Source: an uncultured Aquimarina sp. (GTDB taxonomy: Bacteria; Bacteroidota; Bacteroidia; Flavobacteriales; Flavobacteriaceae). From it: a stretch of DNA of 55,905 nucleotides. The notes under the pieces were generated by a model, which was not told where the DNA came from, ran no database searches, and worked only from the letters and a program-made list of their open reading frames with translations. The stretch spans positions 1 to 55,905 of the forward strand of contig CANLRN010000022.1 in assembly GCA_947493495.1 (NCBI GenBank), read 5' to 3'. The stretch's first letter is position 1; every line of letters starts with the position of its first letter. A program made the translations under genes and the position numbers. Positions 15,750-24,821 of the stretch are shown here, piece after piece.

Positions 15750-16634
15750 TTATGTTTGTATAGGCATAAGAACAGGATTAAATGCTTTAGAGGCTACGAC
15801 CACAAGATCTCCTGTTTTTAGGGCTGCTATTTCTGATTCTTGGGCAATTACCTTGACCACATTGTTGCCAATAAGAACAGTTACAAGGTATACGACTCCC
15901 TCTTTTTTTATAGTTATAATTTTTCCAGTGAATTGAAACTTACCACTTAGTTGATTGTTGGTAAATATATGTATAGGATTGCCTTGCCGTACTATTTTTC
16001 CATCTTCTAGACAATAAATTTTATCAGACATCTTTATGATTTCTCCAATATCATGGCTGACTAATATAGTAGTCAAGTTATATCGTTTATGGACTTTAGT
16101 AATATAATCTTGCAGTTTACTACGCATGGTCACATCTAGCGCAGAAAGTGGCTCATCTAATAATAAGATATCTGGAGTGCGTACCAAAGCTCTCGCCAGT
16201 GCTACTCGTTGTTGTTGGCCTCCAGACAATGTAGTAGGTTTTTTGTGCTGTAATTTTTTTAATGCTATGATATCTATTAGTTCTTCAATGATACTTTTAT
16301 CTTGCCCCTTTTCTAATGCGAATTCTAAGTTTTTACGTACGGTCATATTAGGAAACAATGCATAGTCTTGAAAAACATACCCTATTTTACGTTGTTGCGG
16401 ACTTAGCTTAATGTTTTTATCAGTATCTATCCATTTTTTATCATTAACTAAAATATGTCCTGTATCGGGAGACATTAATCCAGCTAGGATTCTTAGAGTG
16501 GATGTTTTTCCAGAACCTGAAGGACCATACAGTGTTATTAATTGCCCTTTTTCTATAGTTAATTGAATAGCAAGTGACATGGTACCATTAGAGTTCTGTA
16601 ATGTTTTATGGATATCTATTGTTATCATTTCCAA
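15750..16634 (-). CDS. modC: Molybdate ABC transporter ATP-binding protein
   Basis: The 294-residue ATPase has Walker A GPSGSGKTS (about 36-44), signature LSGGQQQRVALARAL, Walker B DILLLDEPLSALD and VSHD. The ~65-residue C-terminal region after residue 228 is a TOBE/Mop-like domain that binds molybdate and tunes transport. These are the ModC features. It overlaps the end of modB by 10 bp, so the genes are translated together. It energises molybdate uptake for molybdopterin enzymes such as the one encoded at 52802. Confidence 0.93.
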   Translation of the reverse strand: MEMITIDIHKTLQNSNGTMSLAIQLTIEKGQLITLYGPSGSGKTSTLRILAGLMSPDTGHILVNDKKWIDTDKNIKLSPQQRKIGYVFQDYALFPNMTVRKNLEFALEKGQDKSIIEELIDIIALKKLQHKKPTTLSGGQQQRVALARALVRTPDILLLDEPLSALDVTMRSKLQDYITKVHKRYNLTTILVSHDIGEIIKMSDKIYCLEDGKIVRQGNPIHIFTNNQLSGKFQFTGKIITIKKEGVVYLVTVLIGNNVVKVIAQESEIAALKTGDLVVVASKAFNPVLMPIQT

Positions 16635-17299
16635 AACCGTTTTAGATAGCCTCCATTTATCATGTAAACGCTTAAAAGAACTACAAATGTAATCCCGAAT
16701 AAGAGCAAAGAATATAAGTGCGCGTTACTATAATTTAATGCTTCTACCTCGTCATAAATAGCAATAGATACTACTTTTGTCTTATCAGGAATATTACCTC
16801 CAATCATCAAAACGACACCAAATTCTCCTACGGTATGTGCAAAGGCTAAGACAATTCCTGTAAGCAATGAAGGTTTTATGTTGGGGAGTAATACATTGAG
16901 AAGCGTATTCATTTTAGATTTACCTAATACATAAGATGCTTCTGAAAATGATGTAGGTAAACTAGACAATCCTGATTGGATAGGGTTGACCATAAACGGT
17001 AAGCTGTAAATAATGGAACCTATCACTAAACCAGAAAATGAAAAGATGAGTTGTATGCCAAAATATTCTTGTAACCAAGCTCCAAAAGCATTTCCTGGGC
17101 TAAAAGCCATGAGTAAATAAAACCCTAGTACTGTTGGGGGTAATACGAGAGGCATGCTTACTAGCGTCTCGATGATAGGTTTTATTTTTGATCTGGTCGT
17201 TGCTAACCAATAGGCTAGTGGGATTGATATAACGAAGAGGATACTAGTGGTTAATAGAGCTAATTTAGCGGTCAATATAATAGGTCCCCAGTCGATCAT
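16625..17299 (-). CDS. modB: Molybdate ABC transporter permease
   Basis: The 224-residue inner-membrane protein has about five membrane helices and the ModB loop with PLVLPPTVLGFYLL. The coupling EAA-type motif appears as EASYVLGKSKMNTLLNVLLP, and HTVGEFGVVLMIGG follows. It forms the channel for molybdate. Its ATG overlaps the upstream TOBE-protein stop as ATGA, and its end overlaps modC. Confidence 0.93.
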   Translation of the reverse strand: MIDWGPIILTAKLALLTTSILFVISIPLAYWLATTRSKIKPIIETLVSMPLVLPPTVLGFYLLMAFSPGNAFGAWLQEYFGIQLIFSFSGLVIGSIIYSLPFMVNPIQSGLSSLPTSFSEASYVLGKSKMNTLLNVLLPNIKPSLLTGIVLAFAHTVGEFGVVLMIGGNIPDKTKVVSIAIYDEVEALNYSNAHLYSLLLFGITFVVLLSVYMINGGYLKRFWK

Positions 17300-17697
17300 T
17301 CTGCAACCATGATTTCGTTACTTTTGATCAAAGCCACCACTTTTTGTTGTGCAGCTAGCTCAAGTTTATCCATTGCTTGGGTAGTGAGTATAGAAACGAT
17401 GACACCAATACTTGTATCTATAGTAATTTTACTTAACAAGATTCCTTTTTCGATGGTATTGATAGTCCCTTCAATACTATTTAGGATACTTATCTGAGGA
17501 GTTGCTATTTTAGCTATAATGACTTCTGTCTCTTTAAACAATACCCGGATAGGATTTTCTTTTTGAAGATAAGAAACCGTCGCTGGAGTTTCTACCACGA
17601 TTGTTTGTAGTGTGATATGTTCATTCATTTGTATAGAAACTAATGATAAACTTTCGTTTACTTGAATAGTAGCTATATGACCTGAAAAAATATTCAT
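17296..17697 (-). CDS. TOBE/Mop-domain molybdate-binding protein
   Basis: This 133-residue soluble protein is made of two Mop-like repeats of about 65 residues (1-66 and 67-133), each all-beta. The second carries NSIEGTINTIEKGILLSKITI. Such di-Mop proteins (molbindins) bind molybdate or tungstate in the cytoplasm for storage or sensing. It sits inside the mod operon between modA (1-nt TAATG overlap) and modB (4-nt overlap). It may act as a local buffer or help regulate transport, but no DNA-binding domain is present. Confidence 0.85.
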   Translation of the reverse strand: MNIFSGHIATIQVNESLSLVSIQMNEHITLQTIVVETPATVSYLQKENPIRVLFKETEVIIAKIATPQISILNSIEGTINTIEKGILLSKITIDTSIGVIVSILTTQAMDKLELAAQQKVVALIKSNEIMVAE

Positions 17698-18464
17698 TAT
17701 TTAGGGATTAAATATCCGAAATCTTCTAGTATTTCTCTAGCTTCTGATGAAAAAAGAAAATCATAAAATTGCTGTGCTTTTTTTAAGGCATCTTTTTTCC
17801 TTTTGATACGTACAATCCCTTGACGAATTGGAGTGTACGTACTATCATTAACAGTAATCCAATTGCCTTTGTTTTTCATTGTCGAGGAGACTACCACTGA
17901 TTTTGCTGTAAAACCAATATTGGCAGACTTAGAAGTAATAAACTGATTGGTTTGAGCAATACTTTCTCCATAGACTAATTTATTATTAATAGTATCGTAT
18001 ATATTGTAGTGTTTTAGAGCTTCGATAGCAGCTGTTCCGTATGGAGCTGTTATTGGATTAGCAATTGCGATATGTTTTACTTTTTTATCGGTTAGCATAC
18101 TAATATCTGGTCTTATATCATCATACATGGTCCATAATACCAATTGCCCATAAGCATATGTTTGTGGTTTGTGTAGTGTTAACCCCTTTGTGTATAGCTC
18201 TTCAGGATATTTCATGTTGGCAGCTACAAAAATATCATAAGGCGCTCCTTCTTTTATCTGAGCTGTTAGTTTACCCGAAGAACTGAAAACAAGTTCACAG
18301 GGAATTCCTGTTTGGGCGATAAACTTTTTGGTTATTTCTTTTAGTACATATTGCATATTAGAAGCTGCTGCAATTACAATAGCTTCTTTAGTTTTTTGCG
18401 TACAGGCATAACAGATAAGTACAAAACTAAGTAATAGACCATATGCATATGTGTGGTATTTCAT
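17697..18464 (-). CDS. modA: Molybdate-binding lipoprotein of the ABC transporter
   Basis: The 255-residue protein has a lipoprotein signal peptide with the Cys near residue 21 (ICYACTQK). The ModA fold follows: IVIAAASNMQYVLKEI (oxyanion-binding Ser and Asn near the start), FSSSGKLTAQIKEGAPYDIFVAAN, ANPITAPYGTAAIEAL, and TNQFITSKSANIGFTAKSVV. It captures molybdate in the periplasm and hands it to ModBC. It is the first gene of the four-gene operon running to 15750. No Mo-responsive riboswitch is evident in the 230 bp upstream. Confidence 0.92.
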   Translation of the reverse strand: MKYHTYAYGLLLSFVLICYACTQKTKEAIVIAAASNMQYVLKEITKKFIAQTGIPCELVFSSSGKLTAQIKEGAPYDIFVAANMKYPEELYTKGLTLHKPQTYAYGQLVLWTMYDDIRPDISMLTDKKVKHIAIANPITAPYGTAAIEALKHYNIYDTINNKLVYGESIAQTNQFITSKSANIGFTAKSVVVSSTMKNKGNWITVNDSTYTPIRQGIVRIKRKKDALKKAQQFYDFLFSSEAREILEDFGYLIPK

Positions 18465-18695
18465 TTTGTTATATCAAATATAGGAGAAAAGTATAGAGCA
18501 ATACTGTTTAGATCCTTTTTTATATATAAGAAACTTATTTGGCTACTATACTATCTGAGAAGAATATTAAATAATGAAAACATATATCCATTTGCAGAGA
18601 TATATGGTATTGTTTTCCCTTTTCTTTCGAACCTAAGACACTTATCAATTAATTGGGCATAAATTTTTAACTTTTCTTCCCACATATTTTTTGAT

Positions 18696-19151
18696 TTACC
18701 TGTCTAATAATCTTCTGTGATAATTTATCTGCCCAAGATGGTAGGTGAGATGTGTTGTTACGTGCACTAAAAAAAGTTCTGTACTTGGCTTTTCTCCTGA
18801 TAATAATCTTGGATATTCTTTTTGCAAATCATTTGTTGTTAATACATCTAATGAGTTTTCTACTACAGATATTGTTTCATCTATCATAGAAAGGAGTGTG
18901 GCTCTAGGGGTATTTTTTAAAAAAAATTCTTGCTCTCGTTGTCTTATATATCCTGTTTTACCAAACTCAGCGCCAATATAAGTATTAAGATTGCCTACAA
19001 GATGTAAGCAAAGATTTCCAGCAGAGTTATCAATATGATCTGTTGTACGCCATAAATTCTCTTCTTTTGTGTAGGATTCAATCTCAACCCGCAATTTTTT
19101 CAAATTTCGGCGCAGTAGTGTTTTTAGTACTTCTGTAATTGAAGTTTTCAT
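18696..19151 (-). CDS. DinB/DUF1572-type protein
   Basis: This 151-residue four-helix protein belongs to the DinB-like superfamily. The three metal-binding histidines expected are visible: one in NLCLHLVGNL (about residue 50) and two in HVTTHLTYHLGQINYHRRL near the C-terminus. Family members bind a divalent metal and often use bacillithiol or other thiols, but most have no known reaction. It lies 33 bp downstream of the DUF4230 gene on the same strand and is probably co-transcribed. Confidence 0.85.
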   Translation of the reverse strand: MKTSITEVLKTLLRRNLKKLRVEIESYTKEENLWRTTDHIDNSAGNLCLHLVGNLNTYIGAEFGKTGYIRQREQEFFLKNTPRATLLSMIDETISVVENSLDVLTTNDLQKEYPRLLSGEKPSTELFLVHVTTHLTYHLGQINYHRRLLDR

Positions 19152-19184
19152 GAGTTCAAAGTATTATGATATTATGGCGATCCA

Positions 19185-19799
19185 TTACGGCACTAGTTTT
19201 TTTAAATCTTCTGGATAAGAAATAGAATCGTCATTATAAACTAATTTCCAACCTAAAGAATTGGTAATAATATATAGCTTTTGTAATTCGCTTAGCAATC
19301 GGTTTTCGGCATTAGATATCAGTGTAGAGGCTTTTACTTTTTTATCTAGCTGGTTGATTACTTCTTTTTGTATTAAGTTATGATCTTGCGGATTAAATTG
19401 ATTAAAAAAATCTTCTTCGAGATCATGATATTTTATTTCTGGAGTGATAGTAGTTTCTGCTTCAGGAATTTTAGTAATTGTGAGTGTTTTAGCATCTCTA
19501 TCAATTAGATGATCGATTTTACTAAGATCATAAGAGATCGTTACAGTAGCATTTACTACCACTATTGCTTTTTTCTCTGCAGTTAATATATCCAGATAAT
19601 ATGTTTTGGCATCTTTATAGGTGATCACTTCAGAGAAATGGCCTTCGGTAACTACTAGTTTGCCTACATTTTTAATCTGATCAACAATAAGGTCCGATGA
19701 TTCTAATGCTGTTTTTTGAGTTTTAAATCTTGAAACAAAATAATTGATACCTATAACAGCGAGCGTAGCAAGTAGGATGCCTAGAATAAAATTACGCAT
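19185..19799 (-). CDS. DUF4230 family membrane-anchored protein
   Basis: The 204-residue protein has one N-terminal membrane helix (about 4-22) and an extracytoplasmic domain that matches DUF4230 in pattern: KNVGKLVVTEGHFSEVITYKD, a mid-region VVVNATVTISYDLSKI, and the conserved C-terminal helix. The family is common in Bacteroidota and Firmicutes and has no known function. It precedes the DinB-like gene on the same strand and follows a clear terminator. Confidence 0.85.
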   Translation of the reverse strand: MRNFILGILLATLAVIGINYFVSRFKTQKTALESSDLIVDQIKNVGKLVVTEGHFSEVITYKDAKTYYLDILTAEKKAIVVVNATVTISYDLSKIDHLIDRDAKTLTITKIPEAETTITPEIKYHDLEEDFFNQFNPQDHNLIQKEVINQLDKKVKASTLISNAENRLLSELQKLYIITNSLGWKLVYNDDSISYPEDLKKLVP

Positions 19800-19835
19800 G
19801 TTTTGTTAGTCAAATTCTACATAAAAGTACATAAA

Positions 19836-19867
19836 AATACCCTTTCTTGTTTAGAAGAAAGGGTATT
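19836..19867 (-). terminator. Rho-independent terminator after the DUF4136 gene
   Basis: A 13-bp perfect stem (19836-19848 with 19855-19867) encloses the six-base loop GTTTAG on the + strand. Read on the minus strand it ends in five T. It lies 22 bp past the DUF4136 stop. Confidence 0.85.
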
Positions 19868-19888
19868 AGTTTGATATATGATATATAG

Positions 19889-20443
19889 TTATCGCGCTTG
19901 TGGCGGATATTTTTCTAATATCGCAGTTACAATCTCATTCATTTTTTCTTGCTTTCTTTCTACATCTCTAGTTAAAGCAGATGTTCCCATTCCTTGCCAG
20001 ATCAATTCTTTTTTAGCAGCATCGATCAAGTCTATGTATAATGTTCCTTCTGTAACTCTAGAGACAGAATTAAATCCTAAACCAGCACCGCCACCCCAGT
20101 ACCAAGGACTCCAACCCCATCCGTATCCCCATCCAGGGCCAAAACCAAAGTTGTTTTGGTATACATTTACATTTTCTTGAGTTTTTGTAAATATACTTAC
20201 TAATACATCTGGGTTTTGGGATTTAGTAAACCCTTTTGCACTCATGTCTGCTTCGATTGCTCGCAAAATGCGTTTTTTATCTAAGTCACTAATTTCAGCT
20301 TTGTCAATTCCAGGTTTGAAAAAAGCATAACTTTTATACTCATTAAAATTAGCTTGCCTATCATAATCTGATGCTACTCGAACACTAGCACATGAGCTTA
20401 CTATTAAAATGAGGACTAGTGATAGAAGAGAGAAATATTTCAT
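19889..20443 (-). CDS. DUF4136 lipoprotein
   Basis: This 184-residue protein starts with a lipoprotein signal (MKYFSLLSLVLILIVSSCAS). The ATG at 20443 is chosen over an upstream one for that reason. The DUF4136 domain (about 28-180) includes the typical DRQANFNEYKSYAFF and a C-terminal IVTAILEKYPP. Between them is a Gly/Trp/Pro-rich insertion (about 100-125), seen in many family members. It is expected in the outer or inner membrane facing the periplasm. Function is unknown. Confidence 0.88.
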   Translation of the reverse strand: MKYFSLLSLVLILIVSSCASVRVASDYDRQANFNEYKSYAFFKPGIDKAEISDLDKKRILRAIEADMSAKGFTKSQNPDVLVSIFTKTQENVNVYQNNFGFGPGWGYGWGWSPWYWGGGAGLGFNSVSRVTEGTLYIDLIDAAKKELIWQGMGTSALTRDVERKQEKMNEIVTAILEKYPPQAR

Positions 20444-20520
20444 AATCCTAGTTTTTATAAATTTCACAATATTTTTTAATAAAGATAGCATCAATAATTA
20501 TACCATGAGTACTTTTTTAG

Positions 20521-20697
20521 CTATTTTTTCGTATATGTATTTGTTTTTTTATTATAGCCGTATGGACAATGTCGACAACCACTCTCACAACAATAGCCTC
20601 TTTTTAGATGATATTGTTCTGTAAAACATCGATATCCTTCTGGAGTTAGGTAATAATCTCCTTTTTCGGGTTTTGGTATTCTTTTTGGATTGTTCAT
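20521..20697 (-). CDS. DUF5522 small cysteine-rich protein
   Basis: This 58-residue protein has a conserved core, YYLTPEGYRCFTEQYHLKRG, followed by CCESGCRHCPYGY, which matches DUF5522. The clustered cysteines suggest metal or Fe-S binding. The ATG at 20697 gives the family's usual length; a longer frame would overlap the divergent gene at 20727. Function is unknown. Confidence 0.8.
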   Translation of the reverse strand: MNNPKRIPKPEKGDYYLTPEGYRCFTEQYHLKRGYCCESGCRHCPYGYNKKTNTYTKK

Positions 20698-20726
20698 CGC
20701 TACAAAAATACTATCTTGCAGCCAGT

Positions 20727-21053
20727 ATGCCAATTGTAGTGAACAAATATTTGATAGGTCGCCATTTTGTAGGTATTGCATTATGGCCATTTATAGTAGT
20801 CAAAGAAAGGTATCTTAAGGATGATAAATATTTTATCAACCATGAGAGAATTCACTTAAGACAACAAGCAGAATTGCTGATATTGCCTTTTTATCTGCTA
20901 TACCTTTGCGAATATGTGATACGCCTTATCCAATATCGAAATTCTCAAGAAGCCTATCGTAATATTTCTTTTGAACGAGAAGCCTATGAGCAAGAGGAAA
21001 ATTTATCATATTTAAAAGAAAGAAAACTATGGAACTTTATAAAATATCTATAA
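20727..21053 (+). CDS. Small membrane-associated protein with an HExxH motif
   Basis: This 108-residue protein carries HERIHLRQQAELL (about residues 38-50), an H-E-x-x-H metallopeptidase-type motif. One or two hydrophobic segments flank it (about 12-24 and 49-66), and the C-terminus is charged with a second Glu-rich helix (EREAYEQE) that could supply the third zinc ligand. It resembles very short Bacteroidota proteins related in pattern to M48/M56 peptidases. The start at 20727 lies 30 bp from the divergent DUF5522 gene. Protease activity is unproven. Confidence 0.75.
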   Translation: MPIVVNKYLIGRHFVGIALWPFIVVKERYLKDDKYFINHERIHLRQQAELLILPFYLLYLCEYVIRLIQYRNSQEAYRNISFEREAYEQEENLSYLKERKLWNFIKYL

Positions 21054-21066
21054 TTTCTTGAATGTT

Positions 21067-21996
21067 ATGTTTTCTTCGATACTACCCACAAAAAACGAGG
21101 AAATTACCCATCCATTACTAAAAGAAGCATCTATACAGTTACACATAAAAAGAGAAGATCTGATCCATCCAGAAGTTTCTGGGAATAAATTTAGAAAACT
21201 AAAATACAATCTTTCTGAAGCTAAAAAATTAGGTTTTGATACCATACTTACTTTTGGTGGCGCGTACAGTAATCATATCGCAGCAACTGCCGCAGCAGGC
21301 AAAATAGTTGGTCTAAAAACGATCGGAGTGATTAGAGGAGAAGAGCTAGGAGAAACTATTGAGCAGACACTATCAGAAAATGATACACTATGTCAGGCTG
21401 TCGAGTATGGAATGCAACTGAAGTTTATAACAAGAGCTTCTTACAGAGAGAAAACAACTTCTCATTTTTTAGAAAAACTCAAACAAGAATTTGGAACATT
21501 TTACTGCATCCCAGAAGGAGGAACTAATCAATTAGCGATACAAGGTTGTACAGAAATCTTAGGACAACAAGACATCCATTTTGATGTTATTTGTTGTGCT
21601 GTAGGTACAGGAGGGACTATTGCTGGAGTCATTAATGCCAGTACTAATAATCAAAGAGTTATTGGATTTCCAGCATTGAGAGGAGATTATATCCAATCAG
21701 AAATAGCCAAATACACTAAAAAAACCAATTGGGATATAGAAAATACGTATCATTTTGGAGGGTATGGTAAAATAAATACAACACTTATTGAGTTTATAAA
21801 TACATTCCATAAAAATCATCAAATACGATTAGATCCAATCTATACATCTAAGATGCTATATGGTCTTTTTGATATGATGAAGAATGGTTTTTTTAGAAAA
21901 AATACTCGTATTTTAGCCATTCATACAGGAGGCTTGCAAGGTATTGCAGGAATGAACAAAAAATTAAATAAAAAGGGGCTACCTCTGATTGATTAA
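21067..21996 (+). CDS. ACC deaminase / D-cysteine desulfhydrase family PLP enzyme
   Basis: The 309-residue enzyme belongs to the tryptophan-synthase-beta-like PLP fold. The PLP lysine is K41 in SGNKFRKLKYNL. Next come FGGAYSNHIAATAAAGK, the phosphate-binding CAVGTGGTIAGV, and IHTGGLQG at the C-terminus. Relatives deaminate 1-aminocyclopropane-1-carboxylate or remove H2S from D-cysteine; sequence alone does not decide, and D-cysteine desulfhydrase is more usual in bacteria of this type. ATG 21067 is preferred to the TTG three codons earlier. The glucosaminidase gene starts 5 bp downstream. Confidence 0.88.
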   Translation: MFSSILPTKNEEITHPLLKEASIQLHIKREDLIHPEVSGNKFRKLKYNLSEAKKLGFDTILTFGGAYSNHIAATAAAGKIVGLKTIGVIRGEELGETIEQTLSENDTLCQAVEYGMQLKFITRASYREKTTSHFLEKLKQEFGTFYCIPEGGTNQLAIQGCTEILGQQDIHFDVICCAVGTGGTIAGVINASTNNQRVIGFPALRGDYIQSEIAKYTKKTNWDIENTYHFGGYGKINTTLIEFINTFHKNHQIRLDPIYTSKMLYGLFDMMKNGFFRKNTRILAIHTGGLQGIAGMNKKLNKKGLPLID

Positions 21997-22001
21997 ATAT
22001 T

Positions 22002-22823
22002 ATGAACATAAAGAAGTTTTTACTGCTATTTTGTGTGTCTGCAGTAGTAGTAGCTTGTGGAGGAAATAAAAAAGCAACAAGCTCTACAAGAAAAAAAGAA
22101 TCTGTTTCTAGTAGAAAAAGAATTCACAGAGAAGAAACAAAAATTACTGTAAAAGAGCCAAACCCATTGGCTAATGTCTCATACAAGCAGAAAATACAAA
22201 ATTATATTTACGAATATGCAGAGATCGCCAAATCAGAGATGGCTACATATGGTATACCTGCAAGTATTACCTTGGCACAAGGAATATTAGAATCTGGGGC
22301 AGGCTATGGAAAATTGACAAGTAAAGCAAAAAATCATTTTGGGATAAAATGCCACGATTGGACAGGCGAAAAAGTATATCATGATGATGATCGCTCTCAA
22401 GAATGTTTTAGGAAATATGATAAAGCCAGTGAATCATTCAGAGATCATTCCCTTTTTCTAAAAAATAGAAAGCGCTATGCAAAATTATTTACTTATAAAC
22501 CTAATGATTATAAATCTTGGGCGCGAGGATTGCGTGCTGCAGGCTATGCAACGGATAGGAAATATCCTGATAAATTGATAAGTATTATAGAACGATATCA
22601 ATTGTATATGTTTGATGCAGAAGTGCTAGGAGGAGGTCAAGTAGCGGAGCAAACACCCAAAACCCCTGCAAAAACTGATGATCAATATGTAGTAAAAAAG
22701 GGCGATACCTTATATTCTATTTCTAAAAGATATAATATGAAGGTTGATGATCTCAAAGCCTACAATGATTTAAAAAACAATGCAATAGCTATTGGGCAAA
22801 TCTTAAGAGTAAAGCCTAATTAA
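22002..22823 (+). CDS. Glucosaminidase lipoprotein with LysM domain
   Basis: This 273-residue protein has a lipoprotein signal (Cys about residue 19 in VVVACGG) and a FlgJ-type N-acetylglucosaminidase domain (about 65-200). That domain shows the catalytic-region motif SITLAQGILESGAGYGKLTSKA and HFGIKCHDW. A LysM peptidoglycan-binding repeat closes it (about 228-271, YVVKKGDTLYSISKRYNM). It cuts glycan strands in the periplasm or outer membrane during growth. It lies between the PLP deaminase (5 bp) and hemL (24 bp), a layout suggesting one transcript. Confidence 0.9.
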   Translation: MNIKKFLLLFCVSAVVVACGGNKKATSSTRKKESVSSRKRIHREETKITVKEPNPLANVSYKQKIQNYIYEYAEIAKSEMATYGIPASITLAQGILESGAGYGKLTSKAKNHFGIKCHDWTGEKVYHDDDRSQECFRKYDKASESFRDHSLFLKNRKRYAKLFTYKPNDYKSWARGLRAAGYATDRKYPDKLISIIERYQLYMFDAEVLGGGQVAEQTPKTPAKTDDQYVVKKGDTLYSISKRYNMKVDDLKAYNDLKNNAIAIGQILRVKPN

Positions 22824-22847
22824 TTATCCGACGAATCATAAATCTAT

Positions 22848-24125
22848 ATGAAGTATACAAGAAGTAGTGCATTATTTGCAGCTGCACAACAAGTAATCCC
22901 TGGAGGTGTTAATTCTCCTGTTCGAGCCTTTAAAGCAGTAGGAGGAGATCCTATATTTGTAAAAGAAGCAAAAGGAGCTTATTTATATGATGAAGATGGA
23001 AATCGTTTGATTGATTATATCAATTCGTGGGGGCCAATGATTCTAGGTCATGCACACCCTCCAGTGGTCAATGCGGTAATTGATAAAGCAAAAAAAGGCA
23101 CTAGTTTTGGGATGCCAACAGCAATAGAAACCCAGATTGCAGCACTTGCCGTTTCTATGGTTCCTAATATCGATAAAATTAGATTTGTAAACTCAGGGAC
23201 AGAGGCTTGTATGAGTGCTGTGCGATTAGCTCGAGGGTTTACCAAAAAAGATAAAATTATCAAGTTTGCAGGTTGTTATCACGGGCATAGTGATTCTTTT
23301 TTGATACAAGCGGGGAGCGGTGCCGTAACTTTTGGTAGTCCCAATAGCCCCGGTGTTACGCAAGGAACTGCTAAGGATACCTTGCTTGCCAGATACAATG
23401 ATTTGCAGCATGTAGAAGAAATTATAGCTTCTAATACTAATGATATTGCTTGTATTATTATCGAGCCTGTTGCAGGAAATATGGGCTGTATTCCTCCAGT
23501 AGAAGGTTTTTTAGAAGGATTACGATCTTTATGTGATCAGCATGATATACTATTGATTTTTGATGAGGTGATGACAGGATTTAGGTTAGCTAGAGGAGGT
23601 GTACAAGAACTATTAGATGTAGCTGCAGATATTGTTACCTTTGGTAAAGTAATCGGAGGAGGTCTTCCGGTAGGAGCATTCGCTGCACGAGAAGAGATTA
23701 TGAATCATCTTGCGCCATTAGGTCCTGTATATCAAGCAGGAACACTAAGTGGAAATCCATTGGCCATGGCTGCAGGACTGGCTATGCTTACAGAGTTAAA
23801 CGAAAACCCACAGATCTTTGATAGCATTGCCGAAAAAACAGCATACCTACATAAAGGTATTGCAAAAGTGCTTACAGAAAAAAAGGTTGTTCATACGATT
23901 AATCGGTTAGGGTCTATGATATCAGTACATTTTGCAGAAGATACTGTAGTTGATTTTAAAAGCGCGGCTGAAGGAAATAACGACACCTTTAAGACATTTT
24001 TTCACGGGATGTTAGCACGAGGAATTTATATAGCTCCTAGTGCATTCGAAACCTGGTTTATTACTGAAGCCCTTACTTATGCCGATTTAGACCAAACCGT
24101 ACAGGCAGTAGCTGAAATCTTTTAA
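22848..24125 (+). CDS. hemL: Glutamate-1-semialdehyde 2,1-aminomutase
   Basis: The 425-residue PLP enzyme converts glutamate-1-semialdehyde to 5-aminolevulinate in the C5 heme pathway. The sequence has the family N-terminus [17 protein letters not shown], the [10 protein letters not shown] motif, [13 protein letters not shown], and the PLP lysine near 267 in [14 protein letters not shown]. Length is normal. Heme made here is needed for respiration. It follows the glucosaminidase gene by 24 bp. Confidence 0.96.
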   Translation: MKYTRSSALFAAAQQVIPGGVNSPVRAFKAVGGDPIFVKEAKGAYLYDEDGNRLIDYINSWGPMILGHAHPPVVNAVIDKAKKGTSFGMPTAIETQIAALAVSMVPNIDKIRFVNSGTEACMSAVRLARGFTKKDKIIKFAGCYHGHSDSFLIQAGSGAVTFGSPNSPGVTQGTAKDTLLARYNDLQHVEEIIASNTNDIACIIIEPVAGNMGCIPPVEGFLEGLRSLCDQHDILLIFDEVMTGFRLARGGVQELLDVAADIVTFGKVIGGGLPVGAFAAREEIMNHLAPLGPVYQAGTLSGNPLAMAAGLAMLTELNENPQIFDSIAEKTAYLHKGIAKVLTEKKVVHTINRLGSMISVHFAEDTVVDFKSAAEGNNDTFKTFFHGMLARGIYIAPSAFETWFITEALTYADLDQTVQAVAEIF

Positions 24126-24142
24126 TTTGCTCTAGAAGAACA

Positions 24143-24730
24143 TTGAATGAATACGAAAAAATAATAAAAAACATTAAGAGATATGTCTCTCTAAATGAAG
24201 ACGACGAACAACAGTTTATCGCTATAGTACGTACAACAAAAATCAAGCGTAGGCAATTTATTGTCCAACCGAATTTTGTTTGCACTCATCAAACCTATGT
24301 TTTAAAAGGAGCTTTGAGAAGTTATTTTGTCAATACTGAAGGAATAGAACATACCATTCAATTTGCGATTGAGGATTGGTTTATAAGTGATTTTAATAGC
24401 TATGTAAATCAAAGCCCTGCCTCTTTATTTGTGGAGGCTCTAGAAGATTCGACTGTGCAGCAAATTGCGTATGAAGATGTGGAGCATCTCTGTGATAAAA
24501 ACCCGAAATTCGAACGTTTTTTTAGATTGGTTGCCCAAAAATCATTTGCCTACTCCCAACGCAGAGTATTGTCTAACATAGGCAAGTCGGCAGAAGAAAG
24601 GTATTTAGAATTCTATGCGCTTTACCCTTCAATAGTGCAGAGAGTACCTCAATATACATTGGCTTCCTATCTTGGAATGTCACCAGAATTTTTAAGTAAA
24701 ATAAGAAAACGACTCGCCAAAAAATCTTGA
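24143..24730 (+). CDS. Crp/Fnr-family transcriptional regulator
   Basis: This 195-residue protein has a cyclic-nucleotide-binding-type beta-barrel (about 20-120) and a C-terminal winged helix-turn-helix (about 150-190, QYTLASYLGMSPEFLSKIRKRL). The effector site lacks the full cAMP-binding signature, as in many Bacteroidota members. No in-frame ATG exists near the start, so TTG at 24143 is the likely initiator. It begins 17 bp after hemL, but its targets are unknown. Confidence 0.85.
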   Translation: MNEYEKIIKNIKRYVSLNEDDEQQFIAIVRTTKIKRRQFIVQPNFVCTHQTYVLKGALRSYFVNTEGIEHTIQFAIEDWFISDFNSYVNQSPASLFVEALEDSTVQQIAYEDVEHLCDKNPKFERFFRLVAQKSFAYSQRRVLSNIGKSAEERYLEFYALYPSIVQRVPQYTLASYLGMSPEFLSKIRKRLAKKS

Positions 24731-24821
24731 AGTTAGAACATAAAAGCCAAGAAGGTATGTCTTTTGATCATATATGTTATAAATAAAAAAGAAATTAGGA
24801 TTTCTTGAAATTTGATTGCTA

